From positions 284,396 through 348,395 of the forward strand of contig NZ_JACAPG010000023.1 of NCBI RefSeq assembly GCF_013385825.1: DNA of 64,000 nt, given 5' to 3'. Under the pieces are notes generated by a model, which was not told where the DNA came from, did no database searches, and saw only the letters and a list, made by a program, of their open reading frames with translations. Positions 8,268 to 16,409 of this stretch are shown here, piece after piece (positions within the stretch are counted from its first letter, which is position 1; every line of letters begins with the position of its first letter). Made by a program: the position numbers and the translations under genes. Origin of the DNA: Pseudomonas reactans. Lineage in GTDB: Bacteria; Pseudomonadota; Gammaproteobacteria; Pseudomonadales; Pseudomonadaceae.

Positions 8268-10373
8268 TTAGGCGCGCATGCGAGTGATGCGGATCACACC
8301 CGTCAAGGCGCGCAGTTTCTTGATCACGCGGGCCAGGTGCACGCGGTCGTGAACGCTGACCACCAACTGGACCACGCTGATGCGACCATCGCGTTCGTCC
8401 ATGCTGATCTTCTCGATATTGCCGTCGGCCGCGTTGACGCTGCTGGCCAGCAGGGCGATCAGGCCGCGCTGGTGTTCCAGCTCCACGCGCAGCTCGACAT
8501 TGAATTCACCGGTGACATCTTTGGCCCATGAGAGCTGGATGCATTTTTCCGGGTTGTGGCGGATTTCGGTGATGTTGCGGCAGTTGTCCAGGTGCACCAC
8601 CATGCCTTTGCCCGCCGACAAATGGCCGACAATCGGGTCGCCCGGGATCGGCGTGCAGCACTTGGCGTAACTGAGCACCAGGCCCTCGGTGCCACGAATC
8701 GCCAGTGGGCCTTCCGGGCTTGGCAACTGTTCGCCTTCGCCAAGCAGGCGGCGGGCGACTACGTAGGCCATGCGGTTGCCCAGGCCGATATCTTCCAACA
8801 GGTCTTCGATGGTTTCCTGGCGGTATTCGTGGAGCATCGCCTGCACGCGCTCTGTAGGAATCTTGTCCAGGGCGCTGTCGAAACCGTTGAGCACCTTGTT
8901 CAGCAGGCGTTCGCCCAGGCTGATGGACTCGGAGCGGCGCTGCAGTTTCAGGGCGTGGCGGATGTGCGTGCGCGCCTTGCCGGTGACCACAAAGTTCAGC
9001 CAGGCCGGGTTCGGGCGTGCGCCCGGTGCGCTGACGATCTCGACCGTGGAGCCACTTTGCAGCGGCTCGGACAGCGGTGCGAGACGACGATTGATCCGAC
9101 AGGCGATGCAGCTGTTGCCCACGTCAGTGTGCACGGCATAGGCAAAGTCGACCGCCGTGGAGCCTTTGGGCAGCTCCATGATTCGGCCTTTGGGCGTGAA
9201 CACGTAGACCTCGTCCGGGAACAGGTCGATCTTCACGCTTTCGATGAATTCTAGGGAGTTGCCGGCACGTTGCTGCATTTCCAGCACGCCCTTGACCCAC
9301 TGACGGGCGCGGGCATGAGTGCCTTTTGGCTGCTCGTCGCCGCTGGATTTGTACAGCCAATGGGCGGCGATGCCGTTGTTGGCCATCTCTTCCATTTCGC
9401 GGGTACGGATCTGGATCTCGATCGGCACCCCATGCATACCAAACAGCGTGGTATGCAGCGACTGGTAGCCGTTGGCCTTGGGAATTGCGATGTAATCCTT
9501 GAAGCGCCCCGGCAGCGGTTTGTACAAATTATGTACAGCGCCCAGCACGCGGTAGCAGGTGTCGACCTTGTCGACGATGATCCGGAACGCATACACGTCC
9601 ATGATCTCGTTGAAGGCCCGACGCTTGCCGCGCATCTTCTTGTAGATGCCGTAGATATGCTTCTGCCGGCCGCTGACCTCGCCCTCGATTTCGTCGATCG
9701 CCAGGCAATGGCTCAGCGACTCTTCGATCTTGTTGACGATTTCCTTGCGGTTGCCCCGGGCGCGCTTGACCGCCTGGTAGATGCGTGCCGAACGCATCGG
9801 GTGCATGGCCTTGAAGCCGAGGTCTTCGAATTCGATACGAATGGCGTGCATGCCCAGCCGGTTGGCGATGGGCGCGTAGATTTCCAGGGTTTCCTTGGCG
9901 ATGCGCCGGCGTTTTTCGCCGGACAGCACTTCCAGCGTGCGCATGTTGTGCAGCCGGTCGGCCAGCTTGACCAGGATCACCCGGATATCGCGGGCCATGG
10001 CCATGGCCATTTTCTGGAAGTTTTCCGCCTGGGCTTCGGCCTTGGTCTCGAAATTCATCTGGGTCAGTTTGCTGACCCCGTCGACCAGTTCGGCCACGGT
10101 TTCGCCAAATTGTGCGCTGAGCGCTTCCTTGGCGATGCCGGTGTCTTCGATCACGTCATGCAGCATCGCGGCCATCAGGCTCTGATGGTCCATGTGCATG
10201 TCGGCAAGAATGTTTGCCACCGCAAGAGGATGGGTGACATACGCCTCACCACTGCGGCGGCGCTGGCCGTCGTGGGCTTGTTCGGCGTAGAAATACGCTC
10301 GGCGGACCAGGTTGACCTGGTCTGGGCCGAGGTAGGCCGATAAGCGATCGGCGAGGGCGTCTATGCTCGGCAA
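8268..10373 (-). CDS. spoT: Bifunctional (p)ppGpp synthetase/hydrolase SpoT
   Basis: SpoT makes and degrades the stringent-response alarmones. The 701-residue product has an HD hydrolase domain with HDVIEDTG (about residues 70-80), a synthetase domain with GRFKDYIAIPKANGYQSLHT (about 290-320), a TGS domain (VYVFTPKGRIMELPKGST), and a C-terminal ACT domain. The intact HD motif identifies SpoT rather than RelA. It follows rpoZ by 60 nt and is followed by ridA. Confidence 0.97.
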   Translation of the reverse strand: MPSIDALADRLSAYLGPDQVNLVRRAYFYAEQAHDGQRRRSGEAYVTHPLAVANILADMHMDHQSLMAAMLHDVIEDTGIAKEALSAQFGETVAELVDGVSKLTQMNFETKAEAQAENFQKMAMAMARDIRVILVKLADRLHNMRTLEVLSGEKRRRIAKETLEIYAPIANRLGMHAIRIEFEDLGFKAMHPMRSARIYQAVKRARGNRKEIVNKIEESLSHCLAIDEIEGEVSGRQKHIYGIYKKMRGKRRAFNEIMDVYAFRIIVDKVDTCYRVLGAVHNLYKPLPGRFKDYIAIPKANGYQSLHTTLFGMHGVPIEIQIRTREMEEMANNGIAAHWLYKSSGDEQPKGTHARARQWVKGVLEMQQRAGNSLEFIESVKIDLFPDEVYVFTPKGRIMELPKGSTAVDFAYAVHTDVGNSCIACRINRRLAPLSEPLQSGSTVEIVSAPGARPNPAWLNFVVTGKARTHIRHALKLQRRSESISLGERLLNKVLNGFDSALDKIPTERVQAMLHEYRQETIEDLLEDIGLGNRMAYVVARRLLGEGEQLPSPEGPLAIRGTEGLVLSYAKCCTPIPGDPIVGHLSAGKGMVVHLDNCRNITEIRHNPEKCIQLSWAKDVTGEFNVELRVELEHQRGLIALLASSVNAADGNIEKISMDERDGRISVVQLVVSVHDRVHLARVIKKLRALTGVIRITRMRA

Positions 10374-10433
10374 AGTGTGAACTCCTGCCGTTGGCTGTGA
10401 CCCCGCGCCGTGCTACGTCGACCAGGCATAGGC

Positions 10434-10697
10434 TTAGACGGCCTCGTTGGACTCGTCCTCGAACGCTGCAAACAGCGGTTCGTCTTCAACGATTTCGGCG
10501 TTGGCGATGAACTCGTAGCTCATCAGGCCTTCAGCGATTTCACGCAGGGCTACAACGGTAGGCTTGTCGTTTTCCCACTGGACCAGGGGCTCTTTGCCGC
10601 CAGTGGCCAGTTGACGGGCACGCTTGGTAGAGAGCATGACCAGCTCAAAGCGGTTATCCACGTGTTCTAGGCAGTCTTCAACGGTTACGCGGGCCAT
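10434..10697 (-). CDS. rpoZ: RNA polymerase omega subunit
   Basis: The 87-residue product begins MARVTVEDCLEHVDNRFELV and contains the omega signature RARQLATGG. Omega chaperones the beta-prime subunit and in many proteobacteria forms part of a ppGpp-binding site, which suits its position directly before spoT. The 167 nt back to gmk should contain the promoter. Confidence 0.97.
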   Translation of the reverse strand: MARVTVEDCLEHVDNRFELVMLSTKRARQLATGGKEPLVQWENDKPTVVALREIAEGLMSYEFIANAEIVEDEPLFAAFEDESNEAV

Positions 10698-10761
10698 GGT
10701 ATTCCTCGGAGCGAATGCAAGATGCGCGCTGCCCGGTTGGGCGAGCGGACTAAACAGTTTA

Positions 10762-10797
10762 AAAAATCACCAGCGTTTAGGGAAGCGCTGATTTTTC
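10762..10797 (-). terminator. Possible terminator downstream of gmk
   Basis: Read on the minus strand, an interrupted stem (GCGC with GCGC, flanked by ATCA/TGAT) is followed by GATTTTTT. The stem contains a bulge, so termination is likely but unproven. It would separate yicC-gmk from rpoZ-spoT. Confidence 0.4.
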
Positions 10798-10864
10798 GCA
10801 GGCCCTCGCAAAACCGCTACAAGTGCCAATGTAAAGCCCTTGCAGCAGTTTTGGGAAGAGCCAA

Positions 10865-11485
10865 TCAACCGAGCAGTTCGGCCAGTAATTTACCGAAACG
10901 CTGTTGCTGGCGCTTTTGCTGGAGTTGATTGGTGCGGAAAATCGCCTTCAGATCGTCCAGTGCGTGGGCAAAATCGTCGTTGATGATCAGGTAGTCGTAG
11001 TCGACGTAGTGGCTCATTTCGCTGACGGCTTCACGCATGCGGCCATCGATGATCTCGTCACTGTCCTGGCCACGGTTGGTCAGGCGCTGGTGCAAGGCTT
11101 CCAGCGATGGCGGCAGGATGAAGATCGAGCGCGCCTGGGGCATCAGCTTGCGGACTTGCTCGGCGCCCTGCCAGTCGATTTCCAGGATCAGGTCGTGGCC
11201 TTCATCCAGAGTCTGCTGCAGGTGGCTTTGCGACGTGCCGTAGAGGTTGCCGAATACTTCGGCACGCTCCAGGAAGTCGCCGTGTTCGATCATCTTGACG
11301 AACTCGGTGCGCTCGACAAAGTGATAGTGCACGCCGTTCACTTCACCCGGACGCATGGCGCGGGTGGTGTGGGAGACCGAGATGCGGATCTGCTCGTCAG
11401 CGTCGGTCAGGGCCTTGACCAGGCTGCTTTTGCCCGCGCCCGAGGGGGCGGAAATGATGTACAGGGTGCCGGTGCTGTGGGTCAT
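10865..11485 (-). CDS. gmk: Guanylate kinase
   Basis: Gmk phosphorylates GMP to GDP. The 206-residue product has the P-loop SAPSGAGKSSLVKAL near its start and the GMP-binding segments SHTTRAMRPGEVNGVHYHF and LILEIDWQGAEQVR. The ATG at 11485 is chosen; a TTG six codons upstream is also in frame, but those residues are not typical of the family. It lies 10 nt after yicC on the same strand. Confidence 0.96.
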   Translation of the reverse strand: MTHSTGTLYIISAPSGAGKSSLVKALTDADEQIRISVSHTTRAMRPGEVNGVHYHFVERTEFVKMIEHGDFLERAEVFGNLYGTSQSHLQQTLDEGHDLILEIDWQGAEQVRKLMPQARSIFILPPSLEALHQRLTNRGQDSDEIIDGRMREAVSEMSHYVDYDYLIINDDFAHALDDLKAIFRTNQLQQKRQQQRFGKLLAELLG

Positions 11486-11495
11486 GGAGGTTGCC

Positions 11496-12359
11496 TTACT
11501 CAATATTCTGTACTTGTTCGCGCATCTGCTCGATCAACACTTTGAGGTTGACCGCCGCCGTGGTGCTGCGCGGGTCGAACGCCTTGGAGCCGAGTGTATT
11601 GGCTTCGCGGTTGAGTTCCTGCATCAGGAAGTCCAAACGCCGACCGGCGGCACCACCGGACTTGAGCACGCGGCGCACTTCGAGGATGTGGGTGCTCAGG
11701 CGATCGAGTTCTTCGGCAACGTCGCTCTTCTGCGCGAGCAGGACCATTTCCTGTTCCAGGCGCGTCGGGTCGAGGTCGGCCTTCATGTCGGCGAAACGGT
11801 CGAGCACCTTCTGGCGCTGGGTGGCGAGCATCTGCGGCACCAGCTCACGCAGGGTGATCACGTCTTCTTCGATGGCGGTCAGGCGCTCGCTGATCAGGCG
11901 GGCCAGCTCGGCGCCTTCGCGCTCGCGGCCGGCTTTCAGCTCTTTGAGGCCTTGGTTGAACAGGGCCAGGGCTTCGGCGTTGAGGGCTTGCGGGTCGGTG
12001 GCATCGGCCACCAGCACGCCGGGCCAGGCCAGCACTTTCAGCGGGTTGAGCGCGGCCGGCTGCTTGATCAGGCCGGCGATGGTTTCGGCGGCGGCGACCA
12101 GTTGCGCGGCGCGGTCGCGGTCAATCTGCAAGGCCTTGCCGGTGGTTTCTTCGGTAAAGCGCAGGGTGCATTCCAGCTTGCCGCGGGAAATACCCTGGCG
12201 CAGCGCTTCGCGCACGGCGCCTTCGAGGTCGCGAAACGATTCCGGCAGGCGCAGGTGCGGCTCCAGGTAACGGCTGTTGACCGAGCGCAATTCCCAGCTC
12301 AGGGTGCCTTGGACGCCGGCTTTTTCGACGCGGGCGAAGGCGGTCATGCTGTGCACCAT
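11496..12359 (-). CDS. YicC family protein (putative RNase adaptor)
   Basis: The 287-residue product starts MVHSMTAFARVE, the classic YicC beginning, and ends with the DUF1732-type segment GRRLDFLMQELNREANTLGSKA. YicC-family proteins are implicated in RNA decay in E. coli. The frame is open nine codons further upstream, but the conserved start is the ATG at 12359. It is co-directional with gmk and divergent from rph, with a REPIN between the two. Confidence 0.93.
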   Translation of the reverse strand: MVHSMTAFARVEKAGVQGTLSWELRSVNSRYLEPHLRLPESFRDLEGAVREALRQGISRGKLECTLRFTEETTGKALQIDRDRAAQLVAAAETIAGLIKQPAALNPLKVLAWPGVLVADATDPQALNAEALALFNQGLKELKAGREREGAELARLISERLTAIEEDVITLRELVPQMLATQRQKVLDRFADMKADLDPTRLEQEMVLLAQKSDVAEELDRLSTHILEVRRVLKSGGAAGRRLDFLMQELNREANTLGSKAFDPRSTTAAVNLKVLIEQMREQVQNIE

Positions 12360-12410
12360 GGAGGTACCTCGCGTTGCAGCCCGCAAGCACGGGCCGATGA
12401 TTAGGCTTTT

Positions 12411-12510
12411 TGTAGGAGCGAGCTTGCTCGCGAAGAACTCAAGTGCGCCGCGTTAAATCTGGAAGGGCGCGTTATCGTTGACCTTTTTCGCGAGCAAGCT
12501 CGCTCCTACA
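12411..12510. repeat. REPIN, 100 bp (orientation A)
   Basis: The element begins TGTAGGAGCGAGCTTGCTCG and ends with the exact inverted arm CGAGCAAGCTCGCTCCTACA. The asymmetric core (GAACTCAAGTGCGCCGCGTT ... ATCGTTGACC) sets its orientation. It lies between the divergent yicC and rph genes, 51 nt from the yicC start codon. Confidence 0.95.
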
Positions 12511-12610
12511 GTCTGAAGGCGCAGGATTGTAGCGCAGTGGGGCGGACACGCCCAAACTCGAGCATTCGTAACCGGATTTTTTAGCAGTGCCCCGAAACGG
12601 CTCGCGGCTC

Positions 12611-12616
12611 TATAAT
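12611..12616 (+). promoter_or_regulatory. rph -10 element
   Basis: A perfect TATAAT lies 39 nt before the rph ATG. No good -35 hexamer is visible at 16-18 nt spacing, so the promoter may rely on other contacts. Confidence 0.6.
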
Positions 12617-12654
12617 GCTCGGCAGTTTTTCGTCCTCAGTACAGGTGTCTCCCT

Positions 12655-13377
12655 ATGAAACGTCCAAGTGGTCGCGCTGCCGATCAGCTCCGCTCGATCC
12701 GCATCACCCGCAACTACACCAAACACGCCGAGGGTTCTGTACTGGTCGAGTTTGGCGATACCAAGGTCATCTGCACCGTCAGCGTCGAAAACGGCGTGCC
12801 GCGTTTCCTCAAGGGCCAGGGCCAGGGTTGGTTGACCGCCGAGTACGGCATGCTGCCGCGCGCCACCGGCGAGCGTAACCAGCGTGAAGCCAGCCGTGGC
12901 AAGCAGGGCGGCCGTACCCTGGAGATCCAGCGCCTGATCGGTCGCTCCCTACGCGCAGCCCTGGACATGTCCAAGCTGGGCGACGTGACCCTGTACGTCG
13001 ACTGCGACGTGATCCAGGCCGACGGCGGTACCCGTACTGCGTCCATCACCGGCGCCATGGTGGCCCTGGTTGATGCACTCAAAGTGATCAAGAAGCGTGG
13101 CGGCCTGAAAGGCGGTGACCCGCTCAAGCAAATGATCGCCGCTGTGTCGGTGGGCATGTACCAGGGTGAGCCTGTGCTGGACCTGGACTACCTGGAAGAC
13201 TCTGCTGCCGAGACCGACCTGAACGTGGTCATGACCAGCACCGGTGGTTTCATCGAAGTACAGGGCACCGCCGAAGGCGCGCCATTCCAGCCGGCCGACC
13301 TGAACGCCATGCTGGCCCTGGCCCAGAAAGGCATGACCGAAATCTTCGAACTGCAGAATGCCGCCCTGGCTGACTGA
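12655..13377 (+). CDS. rph: Ribonuclease PH
   Basis: RNase PH trims tRNA 3' ends phosphorolytically. The 240-residue product starts MKRPSGRAADQLRSI and contains FGDTKVICTVSVENGVPRF, GRSLRAALDM and the phosphate-binding region GGTRTASITGAMVAL. A perfect TATAAT precedes it, and a small membrane-protein gene follows after 22 nt. The rph-crc-pyrE neighbourhood is conserved in Pseudomonas. Confidence 0.97.
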   Translation: MKRPSGRAADQLRSIRITRNYTKHAEGSVLVEFGDTKVICTVSVENGVPRFLKGQGQGWLTAEYGMLPRATGERNQREASRGKQGGRTLEIQRLIGRSLRAALDMSKLGDVTLYVDCDVIQADGGTRTASITGAMVALVDALKVIKKRGGLKGGDPLKQMIAAVSVGMYQGEPVLDLDYLEDSAAETDLNVVMTSTGGFIEVQGTAEGAPFQPADLNAMLALAQKGMTEIFELQNAALAD

Positions 13378-13399
13378 ACCCGCCTCAAGGAGAAGCGCC

Positions 13400-13768
13400 A
13401 TGAATGACAGCCAAGTGCCGGTGTCCACGCCTTCCTACGAAGTGCGGCAGGGGGCAATGTTGTGCCATCTCGCGGCGTTTCTCGGGTTTGTGTTCCCTTT
13501 CGGCAGTGTCGTGGGGCCGCTGATCCTGTGGCAAATGAAGAAGGAAAAGGATGCGTTCATTGATGATCAGGGCAAGGAGGCCTTGAACTTCCAGATCACC
13601 GTGGCCATCGCCTGGATAGCCTGCATCGTACTGGCGTTCACGATAGTTGGGTTTTTCCTGATGTTTGCCATGGCGATCGCCACAATCGTGCTGACCATCA
13701 TCGGCAGCATCAAGGCCAACAAGGGGATCGCCTACCGCTACCCGTTGACCTGGCGTGTGATCAAATAA
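13400..13768 (+). CDS. DUF4870 family small membrane protein
   Basis: The 122-residue product contains GAMLCHLAAFLGFVFPFGSVVGPLILW, a polar segment KKEKDAFIDDQGKEALNFQ, then two more hydrophobic spans ending GIAYRYPLTWRVIK. This is the layout of the DUF4870 (Tic20-like) family, with three to four membrane segments. The ATG at 13400 has a strong AAGGAG 7 nt upstream. It is probably co-transcribed with rph and ends at the terminator shared with crc. The role is unknown. Confidence 0.9.
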   Translation: MNDSQVPVSTPSYEVRQGAMLCHLAAFLGFVFPFGSVVGPLILWQMKKEKDAFIDDQGKEALNFQITVAIAWIACIVLAFTIVGFFLMFAMAIATIVLTIIGSIKANKGIAYRYPLTWRVIK

Positions 13769-13778
13769 TGAGCGTCCA

Positions 13779-13810
13779 CAAAAAAACCGACAGCAATGTC
13801 GGTTTTTTTG
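13779..13810. terminator. Bidirectional intrinsic terminator
   Basis: The hairpin ACCGACA-GCAA-TGTCGGT is flanked by an A-run and a T-run. It serves the DUF4870 gene and, from the other side, crc. Confidence 0.9.
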
Positions 13811-13826
13811 TGCCTGGAAAAAGACC

Positions 13827-14606
13827 TCAGATGGTCAGTGTCCAGTCGTAGTCCACGATCAGCGGCGCGTGCTGCGAGAAGCGTGGCTGGCGCGGCAGGC
13901 GGGCGCTACGAACAAACCGGCGCAGACCTGGGGTCAGCAGCTGATAGTCAAAACGCCAGCCCAGGTTGAGCATCTCAGCCTGTTCGTTATCCGGCCACCA
14001 GCTGTACTGGTCGCCTTCGCGGCTGACTTCGCGCAGGGCATCCACATAACCCATGTTGCCGACAATCTCGTCCATCCAGGCCCGTTCTGGCGCCAGGAAA
14101 CCCGGGGATTGCTGGCTGTCGCGCCAGTTCTTGATATCCAGCTTCTGTTGCGCCACGTACAGCGAGCCACAATAAATGTACTCGCGACGTTTGCGTCGCT
14201 GTTTATCCAGGTAACGGGCGAAGTCGTCCATTAGCTTGAACTTCTGGTTCAAGTCTTCATCGCCGTTCTGCCCCGAAGGGAGCAGCAAGGTCGCGATGCT
14301 GACCTTATCGAAATCGGCTTGCAGGTAGCGCCCGTAGCGGTCGGCTGTCTCGAAGCCGAGGCCGCTGATGACCGCCTTGGGTTGCAACCGCGAATACAAA
14401 GCCACGCCACCTTGGGTGGGCACTTCGGCATCGCAGGCATAAAGGAAGTAGCCATCCAGTTGGAAGGCTGGGTCGTCCAGTTCAAAGGCGGAGGCACGGG
14501 TATCCTGCAGGCAGATGACGTCGGCATTCTGGGCTTGCAGCCAACTGAGCAAACCACGCTCGACTGCAGCCTGAATACCATTAACGTTCACACTGATGAT
14601 CCGCAT
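13827..14606 (-). CDS. crc: Catabolite repression control protein Crc
   Basis: Crc works with Hfq to repress translation of mRNAs for less-preferred carbon sources. The 259-residue product starts MRIISVNVNGIQAAVERGLLSW and ends FSQHAPLIVDYDWTLTI. It resembles exonuclease III (exodeoxyribonuclease/endonuclease fold), but the position next to pyrE and rph and the close match to the Crc sequence I know make Crc the right call. The start at 14606 gives exactly the Crc length; upstream in-frame codons overlap the pyrE leader and are rejected. Confidence 0.95.
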   Translation of the reverse strand: MRIISVNVNGIQAAVERGLLSWLQAQNADVICLQDTRASAFELDDPAFQLDGYFLYACDAEVPTQGGVALYSRLQPKAVISGLGFETADRYGRYLQADFDKVSIATLLLPSGQNGDEDLNQKFKLMDDFARYLDKQRRKRREYIYCGSLYVAQQKLDIKNWRDSQQSPGFLAPERAWMDEIVGNMGYVDALREVSREGDQYSWWPDNEQAEMLNLGWRFDYQLLTPGLRRFVRSARLPRQPRFSQHAPLIVDYDWTLTI

Positions 14607-14628
14607 AAATGGCCCCAAAAATCGCGTG

Positions 14629-14643
14629 CGTGTATGATACACG
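14629..14643. promoter_or_regulatory. Palindrome with back-to-back -10 candidates for crc and pyrE
   Basis: CGTGTATGATACACG is a perfect 15-bp inverted repeat around one central base. Its plus strand contains TATGAT (pyrE direction) and its minus strand TATCAT (crc direction), both -10-like. Good -35 hexamers are not evident on either side. Confidence 0.45.
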
Positions 14644-14688
14644 CCGTCCACCCAATTAGCTAAATCCGTGGTATCTGAGGCTTTTTTC

Positions 14689-15336
14689 ATGCAGGCGTAT
14701 CAACGCGATTTCATTCGTTTTGCTATCGATCGCGGCGTTTTGCGCTTCGGTGAGTTCACTTTGAAGTCCGGGCGCACCAGCCCGTATTTCTTCAATGCAG
14801 GCTTGTTCAACTCGGGTTCGGCCCTGGCCCAACTGGGTCGTTTCTACGCGGCAGCCATCGTTGAAAGCGGTATTTCCTTCGACGTGCTGTTCGGTCCAGC
14901 CTACAAGGGTATCCCCCTGGCAGCGGCAACAGCCGTGGCTTTGGCTGAGCATCATGGCCAGGACCTGCCATGGTGTTTCAACCGCAAAGAGGCCAAGGCC
15001 CACGGTGAAGGCGGCAGTCTGGTCGGGGCTCCGCTCAAGGGCGACGTGCTGATCATCGATGACGTGATCACCGCCGGTACCGCGATCCGTGAAGTGATGC
15101 AGATCATCGCTTCGCAAGAGGGTGCCAAGGCTGCTGGCGTGCTGATCGCGCTGAACCGCCAGGAGCGTGGCAACGGTGAATTGTCGGCGATCCAGGAAGT
15201 GGAGCGTGATTTTGGCATTCCTGTGGTGAGCATCGTATCGCTGAACCAGGTGCTGCAGTTCCTGGAAGATGACCCGCAGCTCAAGCAACACCTGCCGGCG
15301 GTGAAGGCGTATCGCGAGCAGTTCGGCGTTCAGTAA
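14689..15336 (+). CDS. pyrE: Orotate phosphoribosyltransferase
   Basis: PyrE joins orotate to PRPP to give OMP in pyrimidine synthesis. The 215-residue product starts MQAYQRDFIRFAIDRGVLRFGEF and has the PRPP-binding loop VLIIDDVITAGTAI (about residues 122-135). The ATG at 14689 has a TGAGG 8 nt upstream. It is divergent from crc. Confidence 0.97.
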   Translation: MQAYQRDFIRFAIDRGVLRFGEFTLKSGRTSPYFFNAGLFNSGSALAQLGRFYAAAIVESGISFDVLFGPAYKGIPLAAATAVALAEHHGQDLPWCFNRKEAKAHGEGGSLVGAPLKGDVLIIDDVITAGTAIREVMQIIASQEGAKAAGVLIALNRQERGNGELSAIQEVERDFGIPVVSIVSLNQVLQFLEDDPQLKQHLPAVKAYREQFGVQ

Positions 15337-15348
15337 TCGCCACCCAAC

Positions 15349-15479
15349 AAAAAGCCTCACCCTGTAGGAGCGAGCTTGCTCGCGAAGAACGTTAACGATG
15401 ACGCGTTTATTCTGGATAAACGCGGCGCCTTCAGGTTTTTCGCGAGCAAGCTCGCTCCTACAGGAGGTGGGGCTTTTTT
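15349..15479. terminator. Intrinsic terminator whose loop contains a REPIN
   Basis: The 5' arm AAAAAGCCTCACC (15349-15361) pairs with GGTGGGGCTTTTTT (15466-15479), with a single G-U pair. The loop is almost entirely the 100-bp REPIN at 15363-15462. It lies between the converging pyrE and argB genes and has U-tracts on both strands. Confidence 0.8.
15363..15462. repeat. REPIN, 100 bp (orientation B)
   Basis: It has the same 24-bp terminal arms as the other REPINs. The core reads GAACGTTAACGATGACGCG, the reverse complement of the core at 25228 and 26509, so this copy is inverted. Confidence 0.95.
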
Positions 15480-15484
15480 GATGC

Positions 15485-16390
15485 TTAAGGACGCTTGCGG
15501 TTACTGATCAGCGTGCCCATGCCGGTATCCGTGAAGATCTCCAGCAGTACCGCATTCGGTACCCGGCCATCGATGATCAGCGAGCTGCCCACGCCGCCTT
15601 GCACCGCTTCCAGCGCGCAACGGATCTTCGGCAGCATGCCGCCGTAGATGGTGCCGTCGGCGATCAACTCGTCCACTTGTTGCGTGGTCAGGCCGGTCAA
15701 CACCTTGCCTTCCTTGTCCATCAGGCCGGCGATGTTGGTCAGCAGCATCAGCTTTTCAGCTTTCAGCGCTTCGGCCACCTTGCCGGCCACCAGGTCGGCG
15801 TTGATGTTGTAGGACTCGCCATTGGCACCCACGCCGATCGGCGCGATCACCGGAATGAAGTCGCCTTTCACCAGCAGGTTCAGCAGGTCGGTGTTCACGC
15901 CAACCACTTCGCCCACTTGGCCGATGTCGATGATTTCCGGCTGGGTCATCTCTGGCGTCTGACGGGTTACCGTCAGCTTTTTCGCGCGGATCAGCTCCGC
16001 GTCCTTGCCGGTCAAGCCGATGGCGCTGCCGCCGTGACGGTTGATCAGGTTGACGATGTCCTTGTTGACCTGGCCGCCGAGGACCATCTCCACCACGTCC
16101 ATGGTCTGCGCGTCAGTGACGCGCATGCCATCGATGAAGTGACTCTCGATCGACAAGCGCTTGAGCAGGTCGCCGATTTGCGGGCCGCCGCCGTGCACCA
16201 CCACCGGGTTGATCCCCACGGCTTTCATCAACACGATGTCGCGGGCAAAGCCGGTTTTCAGCTCGTCGCTTTCCATGGCATTGCCGCCGTACTTGATCAC
16301 CAGCGTCTTGCCGACATAGCGTCGGATATAAGGCAACGCTTCGGACAGGACCTTGGCAGTGTTGGCAGCGGCTTCGCGTTCGAGGGTCAT
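15485..16390 (-). CDS. argB: Acetylglutamate kinase
   Basis: ArgB phosphorylates N-acetylglutamate in arginine synthesis. The 301-residue product has the amino-acid kinase motifs LVIKYGGNAM, PVVVHGGGPQIG and NINADLVAGKVAEAL, and ends with GTLISN. It follows algC by 19 nt on the same strand, the conserved Pseudomonas order. Confidence 0.97.
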   Translation of the reverse strand: MTLEREAAANTAKVLSEALPYIRRYVGKTLVIKYGGNAMESDELKTGFARDIVLMKAVGINPVVVHGGGPQIGDLLKRLSIESHFIDGMRVTDAQTMDVVEMVLGGQVNKDIVNLINRHGGSAIGLTGKDAELIRAKKLTVTRQTPEMTQPEIIDIGQVGEVVGVNTDLLNLLVKGDFIPVIAPIGVGANGESYNINADLVAGKVAEALKAEKLMLLTNIAGLMDKEGKVLTGLTTQQVDELIADGTIYGGMLPKIRCALEAVQGGVGSSLIIDGRVPNAVLLEIFTDTGMGTLISNRKRP

Positions 16391-16409
16391 TCAGGGCTCC
16401 GGTAAAAAA

